DNA of 64,000 nt from Leptospira venezuelensis (GCF_002150035.1 NZ_NETS01000011.1:558001-622000), one strand, 5' to 3'; shown: positions 50,957-61,173, numbered from the stretch's first letter. Notes: a model not told the origin generated them from the letters alone. Numbers and translations: made by a program.

Positions 50957-53900
50957 AGACTCCCTCCGCATGTATTTCCAGTTGCTTCTGCACCTTTTAC
51001 AATCAATCCAACAGGAATTGGACTAAAAATATCAATTGTATTTATAAATGATTCTAAATAATTACCTTGCGATAAATTATAACCTGCGGAACCTCCAGAG
51101 TAGATTTGTAGTATTTTACTTAATGTAATACTCGTTTCAAACAATGGGACACCACTTATATAGTTAAAACTACCAAATACAGGAACGTTTCCGGGCATCA
51201 CACCCAATCCCGGCATCCCAAAAAAGGCAATCGATCCGGCAGTGACGGCGAATGAGACTGCAGCTGCGTAACAACCGGCAATTCTCGCATTCTTCTCATT
51301 CCAGCGTAAATGATTCAAACTAGATTTAGAATAACCTCCCACAATATAAGCTTGAAAAGTAAATGGAGACAATACAGATCCTGCTGCAAGGATTCCAACT
51401 CCTAATCCAGTATAGAGAAGTATTGGAACTGCTGCTGAAGCAAGTAATGCTACACCTACTGCCATTGCTAGTGCAGAGAAAACCAACATCGATGCAACAC
51501 CTAAAGCAAAAAGTCCCGCGATGATTGCCGCGCCTGCAACGGTCATAGCCAATGCAGCTGCCATAAGTACTGCACTGACTCCTATAACGGCAGCCGCTGC
51601 TGCAAGAACAGTGGCTTGAATCAAAGCAACCCCACCTATAACTAATCCAGCAGCTCCGACAATGGCCGCTGCTGAACTCGCAAGAAGAGCTGTTGAACCG
51701 ACTATCGCTGCGGCGCCCACACCTGCTACTACAAGTGCGGAAGATCCGAACAGAGCCGCTGATCCGCCAATTATTCCAGAGGCTAGACCTAATCCAAGAG
51801 CTGTGCTTCCTCCAACTACAGAACCAATTGCTGCGCCTCCAGCTCCTATTGCTCCTGCACCCAAGAGCGTAGCACCAGCTATCATAGCAGCAGCCGATCC
51901 TGCAGCGCCTCCAGCTATTACTCCGCCAAGAGCAGTACCTATGGCTCCTACGGGGTTCAATATCAACATTGCACTGCTAAGTGTTAAACTAAAATTTAAG
52001 AAACCTAGGCCGTTACTACTCAACCAAGAACTGAGAATACTATGGCCGCTTGGATCTGTGTAACTTATCGGATTACCTTCAGCATACGCGTAAAGATCCA
52101 TTCCCGTTGGACGACTCCCATCAATTACAGAGTCTGCTTGTAGAAATCTACCAAGAATTGGATCGTAATATCTTGCTTTATAATAATATAATCCGGTTTC
52201 TCTGTCTTCCTCTTGTGATGTATATTTATATCTAAATACATCTGGACCAAAAGAATCTTCCCTTTGAATTTCTCCATAAGGTTTATATGATACATGAGAG
52301 GCTCCAGACTGCGCTCCTCCTGTGACTCGATTTCCTGACCCATCAGTTGCCATAACAATAGATCCCAAATGATCCGGATGAAGAAATAGAAATCCAGTTA
52401 TTGGCATTCCTGCCCCTGAGCCAGGTTCGTAAGGACTACCGATTCCGGTTGCCCCCGAATCAATGTAAGGTACCATTGTCCAAGGGGCATTACCGTTACT
52501 TCCTGGTAAAGCGATGGAACAATTTGAAAAGGAAATTATCAAAATAGGTGTAATAAACTTGATCGTTAATTTCCAAAGTCCGTCCCCAAACGAAAGTAAC
52601 GCGAACGCGACACCTAAAAATACTGTAACATATAAAAATGCGATATTCGTTCCAGGAACAAAAAGCAGATATTTAATTCCTCTAATAGCAATATCCTTAG
52701 ATTGCCAGAGATAAGTATTCCAAGTAGATCCGAGTCCCGAAGAAGCTACGAGCTCTTGATTTACGTAAGAAATTAGATCTGGGTTCTGTCTTGACCACTG
52801 ACCGACTAAATCTCCAGAATTTCCTTTGAAATATAGCGTATGCTGCGGAGACTTTCCAGGAGTTAAAACAACTTCATAAATTCCACCCAATGTAATCGTC
52901 TTAGTTCCATCACTACTTCTTGTTTTTCGAATACGAGTTCCAGAAAAATCGTAATCAAATTTGATCGTCTCCCCGCTTGCAGTATCAACTTGTTTCAATT
53001 TTTGAAACGGATTGTAAGAAAACGATTCGTCATTTTTGTTAATTACGTTTCCTGCATTATCGTAAACGTAATGATAAGAAAGGTTATCTCCTGAAACATC
53101 GGTAGCTGCATTTTTATGTAAACTATTTGAATAGGAATAAGTCAAATTCCCTTTTTTAAGAAGTCTACCTGAATCCGAATATTGGTATTCTTCTGCTCCA
53201 TAAACTCCTGTAGCAGAAATAAGACGACCAATGGAATCATAAGAAAAACTTTGAGAACGAACTGGATTTTTATTATCTGTTATCGAAGAATAATTTCCAT
53301 AATCGTTATAACTGTAATTCAAATCTTGGTAAGAATCTGAGTCTTTACTTGTTTGGATACGAACCAGATTTTTCTTCACAGGATTATAATAAATATTTGT
53401 ATTAACTCCATTTCCCAAAATCCTCTGAATCTTCAAAAGCCCATCCTCTATCTTAGGTCCGGCGTATTGAACTACTGGAAAATCAGAACCACTACCATCT
53501 CCCGGAGTCAAAGTTACAGCAGAAAGGTAACCGGCTTCAGAATAGAGATTTTTAACAATACTTCCTTCCGGATAAGTAAATTCTTCGACTTGCCCTTGAA
53601 GATTATATTTCTTTTGAATGATAAAGGTTAACTCTTCTTCCGAAAGATGTTTCTTAAGAAGTGTTTGGTTACCTCTGGCATCATATTCAAAATCAGTGAT
53701 TCCTAAAGAATCAGTTACTTTGGTTAAGCGGCCTATTCCATTTGCTACGGATTGGTTATCGTATTCGTAAACTTGATATACTGTTTCTCCCTGGGAGCCT
53801 ATTCCCGCAATCTGTGTAACTCTACCCAATACATCATAGGAGTATTCGATTTTAGAACCACTCGCCAACCGTTGTTCCTGAAGATTTCCTGAATTGGAAT

Positions 53901-56900
53901 CGTATATGTATTGAGTTGTCCCCGAATCCGGGCTTATGACTTTTGTTTTTCTCCCAGAAAAATCACTCTGGATGTAAGTAATCCCATTTTCAGGATCTAT
54001 GATCTGAGAAATTTGACCATTCGATGCGTACTTATATTGAGTGGTCTTTCCTTGTAGTGTAGAAGACACAGTTTGCCCTAAAGAATTTTTTACTTCAATT
54101 TTTTCTTGTATAACATTACCGTTATTCGACTCTTTTACTGTGGTAATCAACCCTGATACCGAAACTGAAGTAGAAGATCCGTCATTCCGTTCAGAAAGGA
54201 CCATGTTTCCTTCGGCATCGTAAGTAAAACTCGTCCAAGAAAATGGGTTAGACCCTTCTAAATAAGAATCTATTTTCTTTACAGTTTGCCCTTGAGGATT
54301 ACCGTATGTTTCTTCTACAAGTACATAGCCATTCACTAAACTGCTTCGTTTTTTAGTGATTCCTGTAATTATATTGTTAGATTCTTCCTGCCAACTTTGG
54401 CCGTTACTTCTGCGGAAAGTTTTTCGTACTAACTTATTCTCTAAGTCTCCTGTATTTTCATATTCTATCTTCTCGGACCATTCCGACTCCCCAGGAAGAT
54501 AGCTTAAAACTGCTCTTCCAAAAGTATCATATTCGGTTTTAGATACAACACCATTAGAATTTGTGTTAGAAACTTCCAATCCATTGGTTAAATTATATTC
54601 TTTTAAAGTAATATGGCCGAGGGAATTGGAAATCTTGATTGGATACTTATGTACTATGGAATCATATTCTATTGAATTTGTATTTCCGTTAGAATCAAGA
54701 GTCGACGTTGGATTTCCATATTCATCGTAAGCCTGGATATATTGATTTTTCCAAACTCCATCGGAAACCAATTCTCGAACTGCAGATACTAATCGACCGG
54801 AATAATTAAACTTCTTATCAGACAGTAATTCTCCATCCTTAAAAAGCTGAATTTCAGTCGGCTTTCCTAAAATACTTTGGCTCCAGTCATTTAGATATGT
54901 TGTCTTTTCTGACAATATAGTTCCATTTATGGATGTTACTTTGTTTAAAATATTTCCGTAAGAATCATAGGTTTTCGAAATTAATGAAGAAGAAAAAACG
55001 TTCCCTGCTTGGTATTTTATCTCAGAGGTATCTCCAGGTAATACCAAGGTCCCGCCAAAAACAGAAGTCGATTTATTATAACTCCAGGTCGATTCAGAAA
55101 GTAAAATACCATTCTTTTTAATCTTTTGATATGTAGGTCTCCCGGACATCTCGATAAAACTTGGATCGTATTCTATCTCTATCGTTTGATTCAGAATCGA
55201 ATCGGTCTGAGTCATTTTCTGAAAACCGATATAAGTAGAATTTCGAAAACCTCCTAGATAAAATCTGGCAAACGAATATGAATAACTTCCCGAACTTAAA
55301 ATAGTATCCCCGGTTTTTTGAGTTAACCTGGTGATTAGATAATCAGCTCCCCCAAATGGAACAAATTGGGGAGAAGAAGAATTATACAAGCTCGGTTGAA
55401 TTGCTCCCGGATGATTTTTCGAAAGTTGATATTCTAAATTTAATTCTACATTACCCTGGGAGGAATAAGATCCATTTTCAACCTTCGAAAGAAGTCCACT
55501 CGGAAGCGCTTGATTGAATCGAATATAATGCAATTCTAAACTGGATTCATAAGGAAAACTTCTGTAAGCGATGCTCGATATTCCAGGAGCGCTACTCGCA
55601 ACAGAAGTTTGAAGATTTACTTTATTACCCTTTAATCCTAAAATCTCCGGCTTACCATCAGAGTTTGTATCGATCGAAAGGAAGTATCCGCCCGTAGTCC
55701 AGCTATCGTCTCCATTTTCAGAGTAAGTAACATACCCATTCGAATCCGATTTCGCATATGAAACCGCCAAAACACCGTTCGCAGCATCATATCTTAAGAA
55801 ATCAGCTTTGTTATCTCCGTTTAGATCTATGAAATCTTTTCGATTCCTCCAATTAAAATAAGAAATAGAACTCGAATCCCCACTACTGGAAGTGGAAGGT
55901 ATATAGGAATCTAAATCAATAGCTACTTCATAAGAACTTGCGTTACCAATCGTAACTATAAACTTATAGGTAGTAACAGTTGTTACTACGCCATTCGAAT
56001 CAGTCTGATCTATGCTCGTTACATCAGCTCTAAGAGTATCTAAAGCACCATCTCCATTCAAATCTTTAGAAACATCTTGGTTCCAATTTACCTTGAAAGG
56101 AGTTAGGTATTTGGAATTCATCGAGTCATAAATTTCTACATTAAAAAATGAGTTGGAAAGGTCGGTATTATCATAAGATATTCTGTCTTTCACTCCATCT
56201 CCAGAAAGATCAGCCTCTACATAAACCGTATTGGAACTTGAACCAGACTCTTTATTGGCAAACGCTCCATTAACGTTGATAGTTTGAAGAGGACTCGCTC
56301 CATTTGTTAAAAAAGTTCTCCCCGTAAATGGATAATAAGAGATACTTCCTTGGTTACCTGGCATAGAGAAAAATGCAAAGTCCAAATATCCGTCTCCGTT
56401 TAGGTCTGAAAAGAACTGGTCACCCTTGTTACCGAAATCGGTTCTTGAAATTTTATTTGTTTCTATTATTTTAAGTAACCCATTCTGCAAATCTAAAAAT
56501 GTTACAATAAGCTCTTGAGAAGTGGAATCATTGATCCTTACAAAATCCGGAACTCCGTTTCGGTCCAAATCTACAAATTGTTGGAATGACGTTCCGTAAG
56601 GAGTAATAGTTAATGTTTGGATTTTTTGAAACCCAGAACCAGTAGAAGTATATACAAGTAAATTATTATTACTGTCAGCCTGGATGAAATCGGTCTTACC
56701 ATCCCCATTTACATCAAGGACAAAATGTTTCGCAGAAGAAGCTCCCAGACTTTGTGCAGTGACATTTGAATAGGATTCTGAACTGAAATCAGGCCCATAG
56801 TAAACTTTCAGGGCTTCGCCGTTATTCTTTAAAATGAGAAAATCACTCTTTCCATCCCCATTAAAATCACCTGGGAGTATTTTTCCGATACTTGTAATTC

Positions 56901-58209
56901 CAATATGTTCCCCAACAGTGGCATTGCTTGTAGAAATTGGATTACTAGTAGAAGCGTTCCAGTCAGATAACTTGGAAACCGAGAACTTTTGATTCGTCAT
57001 GTTTCCTGTAATTTTTACCAATTCCGGAGAACCGTCCCCATCCGTATCTGCCGGAGTAACGAATGTAGAAGTTACCCCGTAAGTGCAAACATTTTGATAG
57101 GAAGCAATTCCTTGTGCACATAAAATCCTAGCATATCCCAAAGTCGCCGCCATACAGGCTGCGCTAGCCGTACATAAACAAGCTGTCTGCGTAGCTGCAC
57201 AGCTGGATTGAACATTTGGATTCATAGCTTGGAAGGAAACATCATAATTCTTTCCGTTCGAATTAAATAGATTAGCCTGAGTCGTTCTTTCTGTATAAGA
57301 GAAATTGATTGGTTTATAATTTTCCCTTTCGAAGGAAGATAAGATAGGCCCTCGATCGGTAGTGTCATAGCTAAAATCGTAAGTTTCAATTAGCTGTTCT
57401 GAACCGCTCGAATCTTTAGCATACACTTCTATTTTGTCTAGAAGCTTCTTTCTAAAGGCAGCTTTCGTAAGATAGAAGATCTGTTCACGAAAACCACTAG
57501 AGCGGTCTTTATATGAAAAAACTATTCTCCCATTCCCTCTAGCATATTTGATTTCTTGAGGAAGAGGTTCATCAGAAATAGTAGTGTCCGAACTGTAAAT
57601 GATATCATAGCCATTTCCAAAAGAATCTCTAACCTTATCTAAATAGGAAGTAATAGCAGCCCCATTAATTAAGATGATTGATCCGGAACCGTTAGTATCA
57701 TTTCTCCCATATTCGTAAGTAATTCCGGATTTATCTTGGAAAACCCAAACGTTTCCATCTAATTTAATCTTATAGAAAGATTCCATCTTGGATCGGTACA
57801 CACCGCTCGTGCTTGTCTCGATCAATTCTCCTAAAAGACTGGAGCTATAACCATCGGTTGCTCCAAAGTGGACCCCTAAATTAGGATTTTTTAAAATTCT
57901 CGGAAATCCTCCTAAATTCCAGCCGCTTCCCAAGATAGACTGAGTTCCACTTGCCGTATAATCGATCGTAATCGAAGGAACTAAATCTCCCGCTCCTGGA
58001 GGAACTTGGATATTCAGAGAAAAACTGGGTTTTCCTGTTATCCCAATTTGGATATTCGGGAGAGGAAGCGGAATGCTAGTTTCTCCACCGGAAAACACAG
58101 ACGCGAAATAGTTCAGAATGGGGCGTAACGGATTCCAGGCAATAAAGAAGAAAGAGGCTATTAGAACGAATAAGGTAACTGAATTTTTTTTATTTAGTCG
58201 CATATCCAA
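50953..58209 (-). CDS. Giant SpvB/FG-GAP/RHS-repeat protein with hydrophobic C-terminal tip
   Basis: 2418 residues in one frame. One N-terminal hydrophobic helix (about 10-28); SpvB-like domain (about 40-300); a Cys-rich insert (about 335-380: SSCAATQTACLCTASAACM and more); nine FG-GAP/VCBS motifs such as DFNGDGKSDFLIL and DVNGDGKTDFIQA (about 384-860); YD/RHS repeats (about 1150-1760, e.g. YDVLGRVTQI, YDARGNQTLL); a segment with two hydrophobic helices (about 1843-1904); and the RHS core (about 1937-2055) with TGLYYYKARYYDPILGRFLQADS and the closing YTDPSG. The tip (about 2056-2418) contains about 200 residues almost only of Ala, Gly, Val, Ile, Leu and Ser. This resembles the B component of Tc toxins and polymorphic toxins, whose shell encloses a variable tip. 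No enzymatic tip motif is recognised. Confidence 0.88.
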   Translation of the reverse strand: MDMRLNKKNSVTLFVLIASFFFIAWNPLRPILNYFASVFSGGETSIPLPLPNIQIGITGKPSFSLNIQVPPGAGDLVPSITIDYTASGTQSILGSGWNLGGFPRILKNPNLGVHFGATDGYSSSLLGELIETSTSGVYRSKMESFYKIKLDGNVWVFQDKSGITYEYGRNDTNGSGSIILINGAAITSYLDKVRDSFGNGYDIIYSSDTTISDEPLPQEIKYARGNGRIVFSYKDRSSGFREQIFYLTKAAFRKKLLDKIEVYAKDSSGSEQLIETYDFSYDTTDRGPILSSFERENYKPINFSYTERTTQANLFNSNGKNYDVSFQAMNPNVQSSCAATQTACLCTASAACMAATLGYARILCAQGIASYQNVCTYGVTSTFVTPADTDGDGSPELVKITGNMTNQKFSVSKLSDWNASTSNPISTSNATVGEHIGITSIGKILPGDFNGDGKSDFLILKNNGEALKVYYGPDFSSESYSNVTAQSLGASSAKHFVLDVNGDGKTDFIQADSNNNLLVYTSTGSGFQKIQTLTITPYGTSFQQFVDLDRNGVPDFVRINDSTSQELIVTFLDLQNGLLKIIETNKISRTDFGNKGDQFFSDLNGDGYLDFAFFSMPGNQGSISYYPFTGRTFLTNGASPLQTINVNGAFANKESGSSSNTVYVEADLSGDGVKDRISYDNTDLSNSFFNVEIYDSMNSKYLTPFKVNWNQDVSKDLNGDGALDTLRADVTSIDQTDSNGVVTTVTTYKFIVTIGNASSYEVAIDLDSYIPSTSSSGDSSSISYFNWRNRKDFIDLNGDNKADFLRYDAANGVLAVSYAKSDSNGYVTYSENGDDSWTTGGYFLSIDTNSDGKPEILGLKGNKVNLQTSVASSAPGISSIAYRSFPYESSLELHYIRFNQALPSGLLSKVENGSYSSQGNVELNLEYQLSKNHPGAIQPSLYNSSSPQFVPFGGADYLITRLTQKTGDTILSSGSYSYSFARFYLGGFRNSTYIGFQKMTQTDSILNQTIEIEYDPSFIEMSGRPTYQKIKKNGILLSESTWSYNKSTSVFGGTLVLPGDTSEIKYQAGNVFSSSLISKTYDSYGNILNKVTSINGTILSEKTTYLNDWSQSILGKPTEIQLFKDGELLSDKKFNYSGRLVSAVRELVSDGVWKNQYIQAYDEYGNPTSTLDSNGNTNSIEYDSIVHKYPIKISNSLGHITLKEYNLTNGLEVSNTNSNGVVSKTEYDTFGRAVLSYLPGESEWSEKIEYENTGDLENKLVRKTFRRSNGQSWQEESNNIITGITKKRSSLVNGYVLVEETYGNPQGQTVKKIDSYLEGSNPFSWTSFTYDAEGNMVLSERNDGSSTSVSVSGLITTVKESNNGNVIQEKIEVKNSLGQTVSSTLQGKTTQYKYASNGQISQIIDPENGITYIQSDFSGRKTKVISPDSGTTQYIYDSNSGNLQEQRLASGSKIEYSYDVLGRVTQIAGIGSQGETVYQVYEYDNQSVANGIGRLTKVTDSLGITDFEYDARGNQTLLKKHLSEEELTFIIQKKYNLQGQVEEFTYPEGSIVKNLYSEAGYLSAVTLTPGDGSGSDFPVVQYAGPKIEDGLLKIQRILGNGVNTNIYYNPVKKNLVRIQTSKDSDSYQDLNYSYNDYGNYSSITDNKNPVRSQSFSYDSIGRLISATGVYGAEEYQYSDSGRLLKKGNLTYSYSNSLHKNAATDVSGDNLSYHYVYDNAGNVINKNDESFSYNPFQKLKQVDTASGETIKFDYDFSGTRIRKTRSSDGTKTITLGGIYEVVLTPGKSPQHTLYFKGNSGDLVGQWSRQNPDLISYVNQELVASSGLGSTWNTYLWQSKDIAIRGIKYLLFVPGTNIAFLYVTVFLGVAFALLSFGDGLWKLTIKFITPILIISFSNCSIALPGSNGNAPWTMVPYIDSGATGIGSPYEPGSGAGMPITGFLFLHPDHLGSIVMATDGSGNRVTGGAQSGASHVSYKPYGEIQREDSFGPDVFRYKYTSQEEDRETGLYYYKARYYDPILGRFLQADSVIDGSRPTGMDLYAYAEGNPISYTDPSGHSILSSWLSSNGLGFLNFSLTLSSAMLILNPVGAIGTALGGVIAGGAAGSAAAMIAGATLLGAGAIGAGGAAIGSVVGGSTALGLGLASGIIGGSAALFGSSALVVAGVGAAAIVGSTALLASSAAAIVGAAGLVIGGVALIQATVLAAAAAVIGVSAVLMAAALAMTVAGAAIIAGLFALGVASMLVFSALAMAVGVALLASAAVPILLYTGLGVGILAAGSVLSPFTFQAYIVGGYSKSSLNHLRWNEKNARIAGCYAAAVSFAVTAGSIAFFGMPGLGVMPGNVPVFGSFNYISGVPLFETSITLSKILQIYSGGSAGYNLSQGNYLESFINTIDIFSPIPVGLIVKGAEATGNTCGGSL

Positions 58210-58486
58210 AACATCCCCACAGGGACATGAACCAAAATTAAGTAGCGTTTAATAAAAGCACGTTACCTGATTCATCAATGTATCTAATGCGAATTCATAA
58301 GGCAAATATGTCAAAAGGAATTGAAGAATTAACAAATATTTTCCAATTGAAACGATTGCTACAAGTTTGAAAACGAAATTAAAAATTTATTACTCAGGGA
58401 ACTTTTCCGGAAGACTGTGGTCCCCACCTTCTGAGGGTAAAAATGATCTTAAACTAATTTTATCCAACCTGGACTAATATAAAGAG

Positions 58487-59098
58487 TTATAAACCTTCCT
58501 TCGCAATATTGTCTAAATACTTTGCCTCGAATTTATATCTAAGATCATCGCGCCAAGTTCGGCTTATTCCCAAATACTTATTCAGTAATCCTGCATTTTT
58601 ATAATTACCGTAAATAATGTCTTTAATTTCCGCCTTACGCTTTTCAAGCTTCGGACTAATGGAACGCGAATGAGTTACAAAAAGCTTAAATATCCCTTTG
58701 ACAAGAAGATCCTGCTTATTGAATATATGCACTTTGTTATTATATTTGTCCTTCGCTTTAATAAACCAACGTGAAGCCATCGGATATTTGTCCAAAAGTT
58801 TAATATAGTCTTTATTCGAAATCATGATCTTTGGAGGATTAAGCTCTCGCGCCTTTTTGATTGATTTAGTTCGAGTAAATTCGCCATGTTTTTCTAAAAT
58901 ATACTCATATACTTCGGAATATCTTTTAAGTCTCAAGTCTCTTATAGTCCATTTAATAGCGTAAGAATAAAAAATGGGTTTAGGGTATGGCACAAGAGGC
59001 AATGATCGAATTTCTTGTTGTATCGACCTCAATTCTTTTTGGAGAGAAAGTAAATACTTTTGCTTCTTCGTTATTTCCGCGCTTTTACTATTTTTCAT
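58487..59098 (-). CDS. Coiled-coil protein of unknown function
   Basis: 203 residues, highly basic, no signal. The N-terminus (about 10-35: KKQKYLLSLQKELRSIQQEIRSL) predicts a coiled coil, the rest is helical with many Lys/Arg and Tyr (IRDLRLKRYSEVYEYIL, KYLGISRTWRDDLRYKF). DNA or RNA binding is possible, but no family is recognised. It is divergent from the tyrosine recombinase gene. The 277 bases between it and the Rhs start (58210-58486) contain nothing I can support. Confidence 0.55.
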   Translation of the reverse strand: MKNSKSAEITKKQKYLLSLQKELRSIQQEIRSLPLVPYPKPIFYSYAIKWTIRDLRLKRYSEVYEYILEKHGEFTRTKSIKKARELNPPKIMISNKDYIKLLDKYPMASRWFIKAKDKYNNKVHIFNKQDLLVKGIFKLFVTHSRSISPKLEKRKAEIKDIIYGNYKNAGLLNKYLGISRTWRDDLRYKFEAKYLDNIAKEGL

Positions 59099-59248
59099 TT
59101 CGAAGAGTTAACCAAATCAATTCCGTACTTAGATCTTAGAACAATTATTTATTAAAATTCCTTAATTATCTAAAGAAAAATAAAAACTGCGAGTATTTGA
59201 TATATATCAACCCAATCCATACAACAAATAAATGTTTGGTGACCGCAT

Positions 59249-60157
59249 GTGACACCCAATGTCAAAATGGGAATATTAAAAGATAAAATGATCTCGGATA
59301 TGATCCTTCACGGCTATTCAGATAAATCCATAAAAACCTACACAGATTGCATGACAATTTTCACTCAGCATTTCAAGATCTCTCCCCTTGATATGAATCC
59401 GACACACGTATATAATTTCTTCCTTCACTTAAGGAAAACAAAGTTAGCCGAATCATCTATAGTCGTGTACTATAGCGCAATTTTGCTATTTTATACTTTT
59501 GCCAATAGAAAATATATGATGAACCTAATTCCGATACCGACGAAAGGAAGAAAAATTGCAACTGTGTTAAACAGAACTGAGATCGCCAGTTTTTTGGAAC
59601 ATTGCATTACACTTAGAGAAAAAGCAATCTATACATTAATATATTCTTCTGGAATCAGATCAGGAGAGTTAGAGAAGCTTAAAGTCAACTGTATAGACTT
59701 TGAAAGAAAATCAATCTTTATACAAGCAGGAAAGAACAATTGCGAACGCTATGCGATTCTTTCTGACCAGGCCGCATTCTTACTCCAACAATATATCGTA
59801 AGTTATCGTCCGATTTCCCATCTCTTCTATTCGTCAAAAGGCAAGAACTTTTCTATGAGTTTAAGAAGGATTCAGGCTAGATTTAAAATAATAGCAAGCG
59901 AAGCAGGTATCACCAAAAACGCAACCGTGCATACGTTAAGACATTCATTCGCAACGCATCTTTTAGAAGATGGCTATAGCATCTTCTATATTCAAAAGTT
60001 ACTCGGCCATCTTTCAATACACAGCACCTTGATTTATCTACATGTAAGTCCGCATCATTTAGCAGAAATACCAAGTCCAATCGAAAAAGTACCGATTGCA
60101 AAAATGGGAATATTCGAAACAGATTCGCAATATGACTTAGGAATTTCGATGCTTTAA
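59249..60157 (+). CDS. Tyrosine recombinase / integrase
   Basis: 302 residues from a GTG; the ATG at 59267 (MGILKDKM) is an alternative. An N-terminal SAM-like core-binding domain (about 10-95) precedes the catalytic domain with Arg in YSSGIRSGELEKL, HTLRHSFATHLLEDG (HxxR) and LLGHLSIHSTLIYLHV with the final His and nucleophilic Tyr. The end, VSPHHLAEIPSPIE, is typical of integrases that accompany IS91-like or integron-like elements. No array of attachment sites or transposase is adjacent. It is probably a mobile-element relic or the integrase of a small island that also holds the HNH gene. Confidence 0.88.
   Translation: MTPNVKMGILKDKMISDMILHGYSDKSIKTYTDCMTIFTQHFKISPLDMNPTHVYNFFLHLRKTKLAESSIVVYYSAILLFYTFANRKYMMNLIPIPTKGRKIATVLNRTEIASFLEHCITLREKAIYTLIYSSGIRSGELEKLKVNCIDFERKSIFIQAGKNNCERYAILSDQAAFLLQQYIVSYRPISHLFYSSKGKNFSMSLRRIQARFKIIASEAGITKNATVHTLRHSFATHLLEDGYSIFYIQKLLGHLSIHSTLIYLHVSPHHLAEIPSPIEKVPIAKMGIFETDSQYDLGISML
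59264..60114. repeat. 14-base direct repeat at both ends of the integrase gene
   Basis: AAAATGGGAATATT occurs at 59264-59277 and 60101-60114, 837 bases apart, encoding KMGIL near the N-terminus and KMGIF near the C-terminus. It could be recombination-related or coincidental. Confidence 0.3.
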
Positions 60158-60279
60158 AAAAGGAATGCTCATAGATTCTCTCGACTGGCGTAAAGTAACA
60201 TTATTACTATAATGAATTTACATTTCTTCCTTTATCAATTATAAAATCAGGACTAAGTTTTCCCCTGGAGGATCTACCA

Positions 60280-61173
60280 ATGGGGCTTCCCAGATATTTA
60301 CAAAACATGAAACGAGAAATCTTAAATGAGATTAATGCCGACTCTCTAAGCAGAAATACACTTATGAAATTCATAAATTTCAATCTAAATAGTACAATTA
60401 TATATAATCCTCATCCTCGCATGCATTGGCCAATATATGTAAAGCACAAGCCAATCTATCATGAGTTTGAAACTGAAGGGAGAAAAGTAGATCCAGAGAA
60501 ATACTACTTGAGCCTACGCGACCCAAGCTATTGCATTAATCAAGTATTGAAAGATCATTACGGATTCTTTAGACTCAAATATCGCGAGAGGCTAGATTTC
60601 GAAGAAACTACATCTTATTTCTTTATTAAATTCCAAAGACGTAAATCAAACGGAACTTGGACACGAATAGAAGAGAACCGAAGAGTAAAAATCAAATTTA
60701 GGCAGACCAAATGGTTAGAAAAGGTTAACACGAACAAACAAAACGCACATATCGCCGAATGGAACTCAAATCAACTTCTGTATGATGTAAAATATAATAG
60801 AAAATACAATACCCGCGGCTTTCCACCCACGCTAAGTCGCCTTATTTTCGAAAGAGACCTCTACACTTGTCAAATTTGTGGGATAACAAAAGAAGAAGCA
60901 ATGAAGAAAGGTCTCCATATGGAGGCGGATCATATAGTCGAGTGGGAAGATGGAGGTGAAACCTCTTACAAAAACGGCCAAACACTCTGCTCGCAATGCA
61001 ATAAAGCGAAGTATCATTTTAAGAGATTAATGTCAGGATACGGGAAGAAAACCAGTAATAATATGCATAGGAAAATCAATAACGATCAAAGAATTAAGAT
61101 AACACGCCTAACAATAAAGGAAGGACGTCGACTTTCAATAGAAAATTGGTTCAAAATCAACCAAGACACTTGA
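60280..61173 (+). CDS. HNH endonuclease with large N-terminal domain
   Basis: 297 residues, preceded by GGAGG. Residues about 180-250 hold a complete HNH nuclease: LIFERDLYTCQICGI (CxxC), EADHIVEWEDGGETSYKNGQTLCSQCNKAK (HI, N, CxxC). The N-terminal 180 residues are basic and aromatic with no recognised fold and might recognise DNA. The layout resembles standalone or restriction-like HNH nucleases; no methyltransferase is nearby, so a solitary modification-dependent or mobile nuclease is possible. It follows the integrase gene by 122 bases. Confidence 0.82.
   Translation: MGLPRYLQNMKREILNEINADSLSRNTLMKFINFNLNSTIIYNPHPRMHWPIYVKHKPIYHEFETEGRKVDPEKYYLSLRDPSYCINQVLKDHYGFFRLKYRERLDFEETTSYFFIKFQRRKSNGTWTRIEENRRVKIKFRQTKWLEKVNTNKQNAHIAEWNSNQLLYDVKYNRKYNTRGFPPTLSRLIFERDLYTCQICGITKEEAMKKGLHMEADHIVEWEDGGETSYKNGQTLCSQCNKAKYHFKRLMSGYGKKTSNNMHRKINNDQRIKITRLTIKEGRRLSIENWFKINQDT

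Noticed and set aside
51662..52063. Pro/Ala-rich plus-strand open frame of 133 codons
   Set aside because: It is the complement of the Ala/Gly-rich tip of the Rhs protein; the skewed composition alone keeps the frame open.
48390..58492. Shared 13-mer TAAAGAGTTATAA at 48390-48402 and 58480-58492
   Set aside because: AT-rich and short; two copies 10 kb apart are not enough to propose the borders of one mobile unit.
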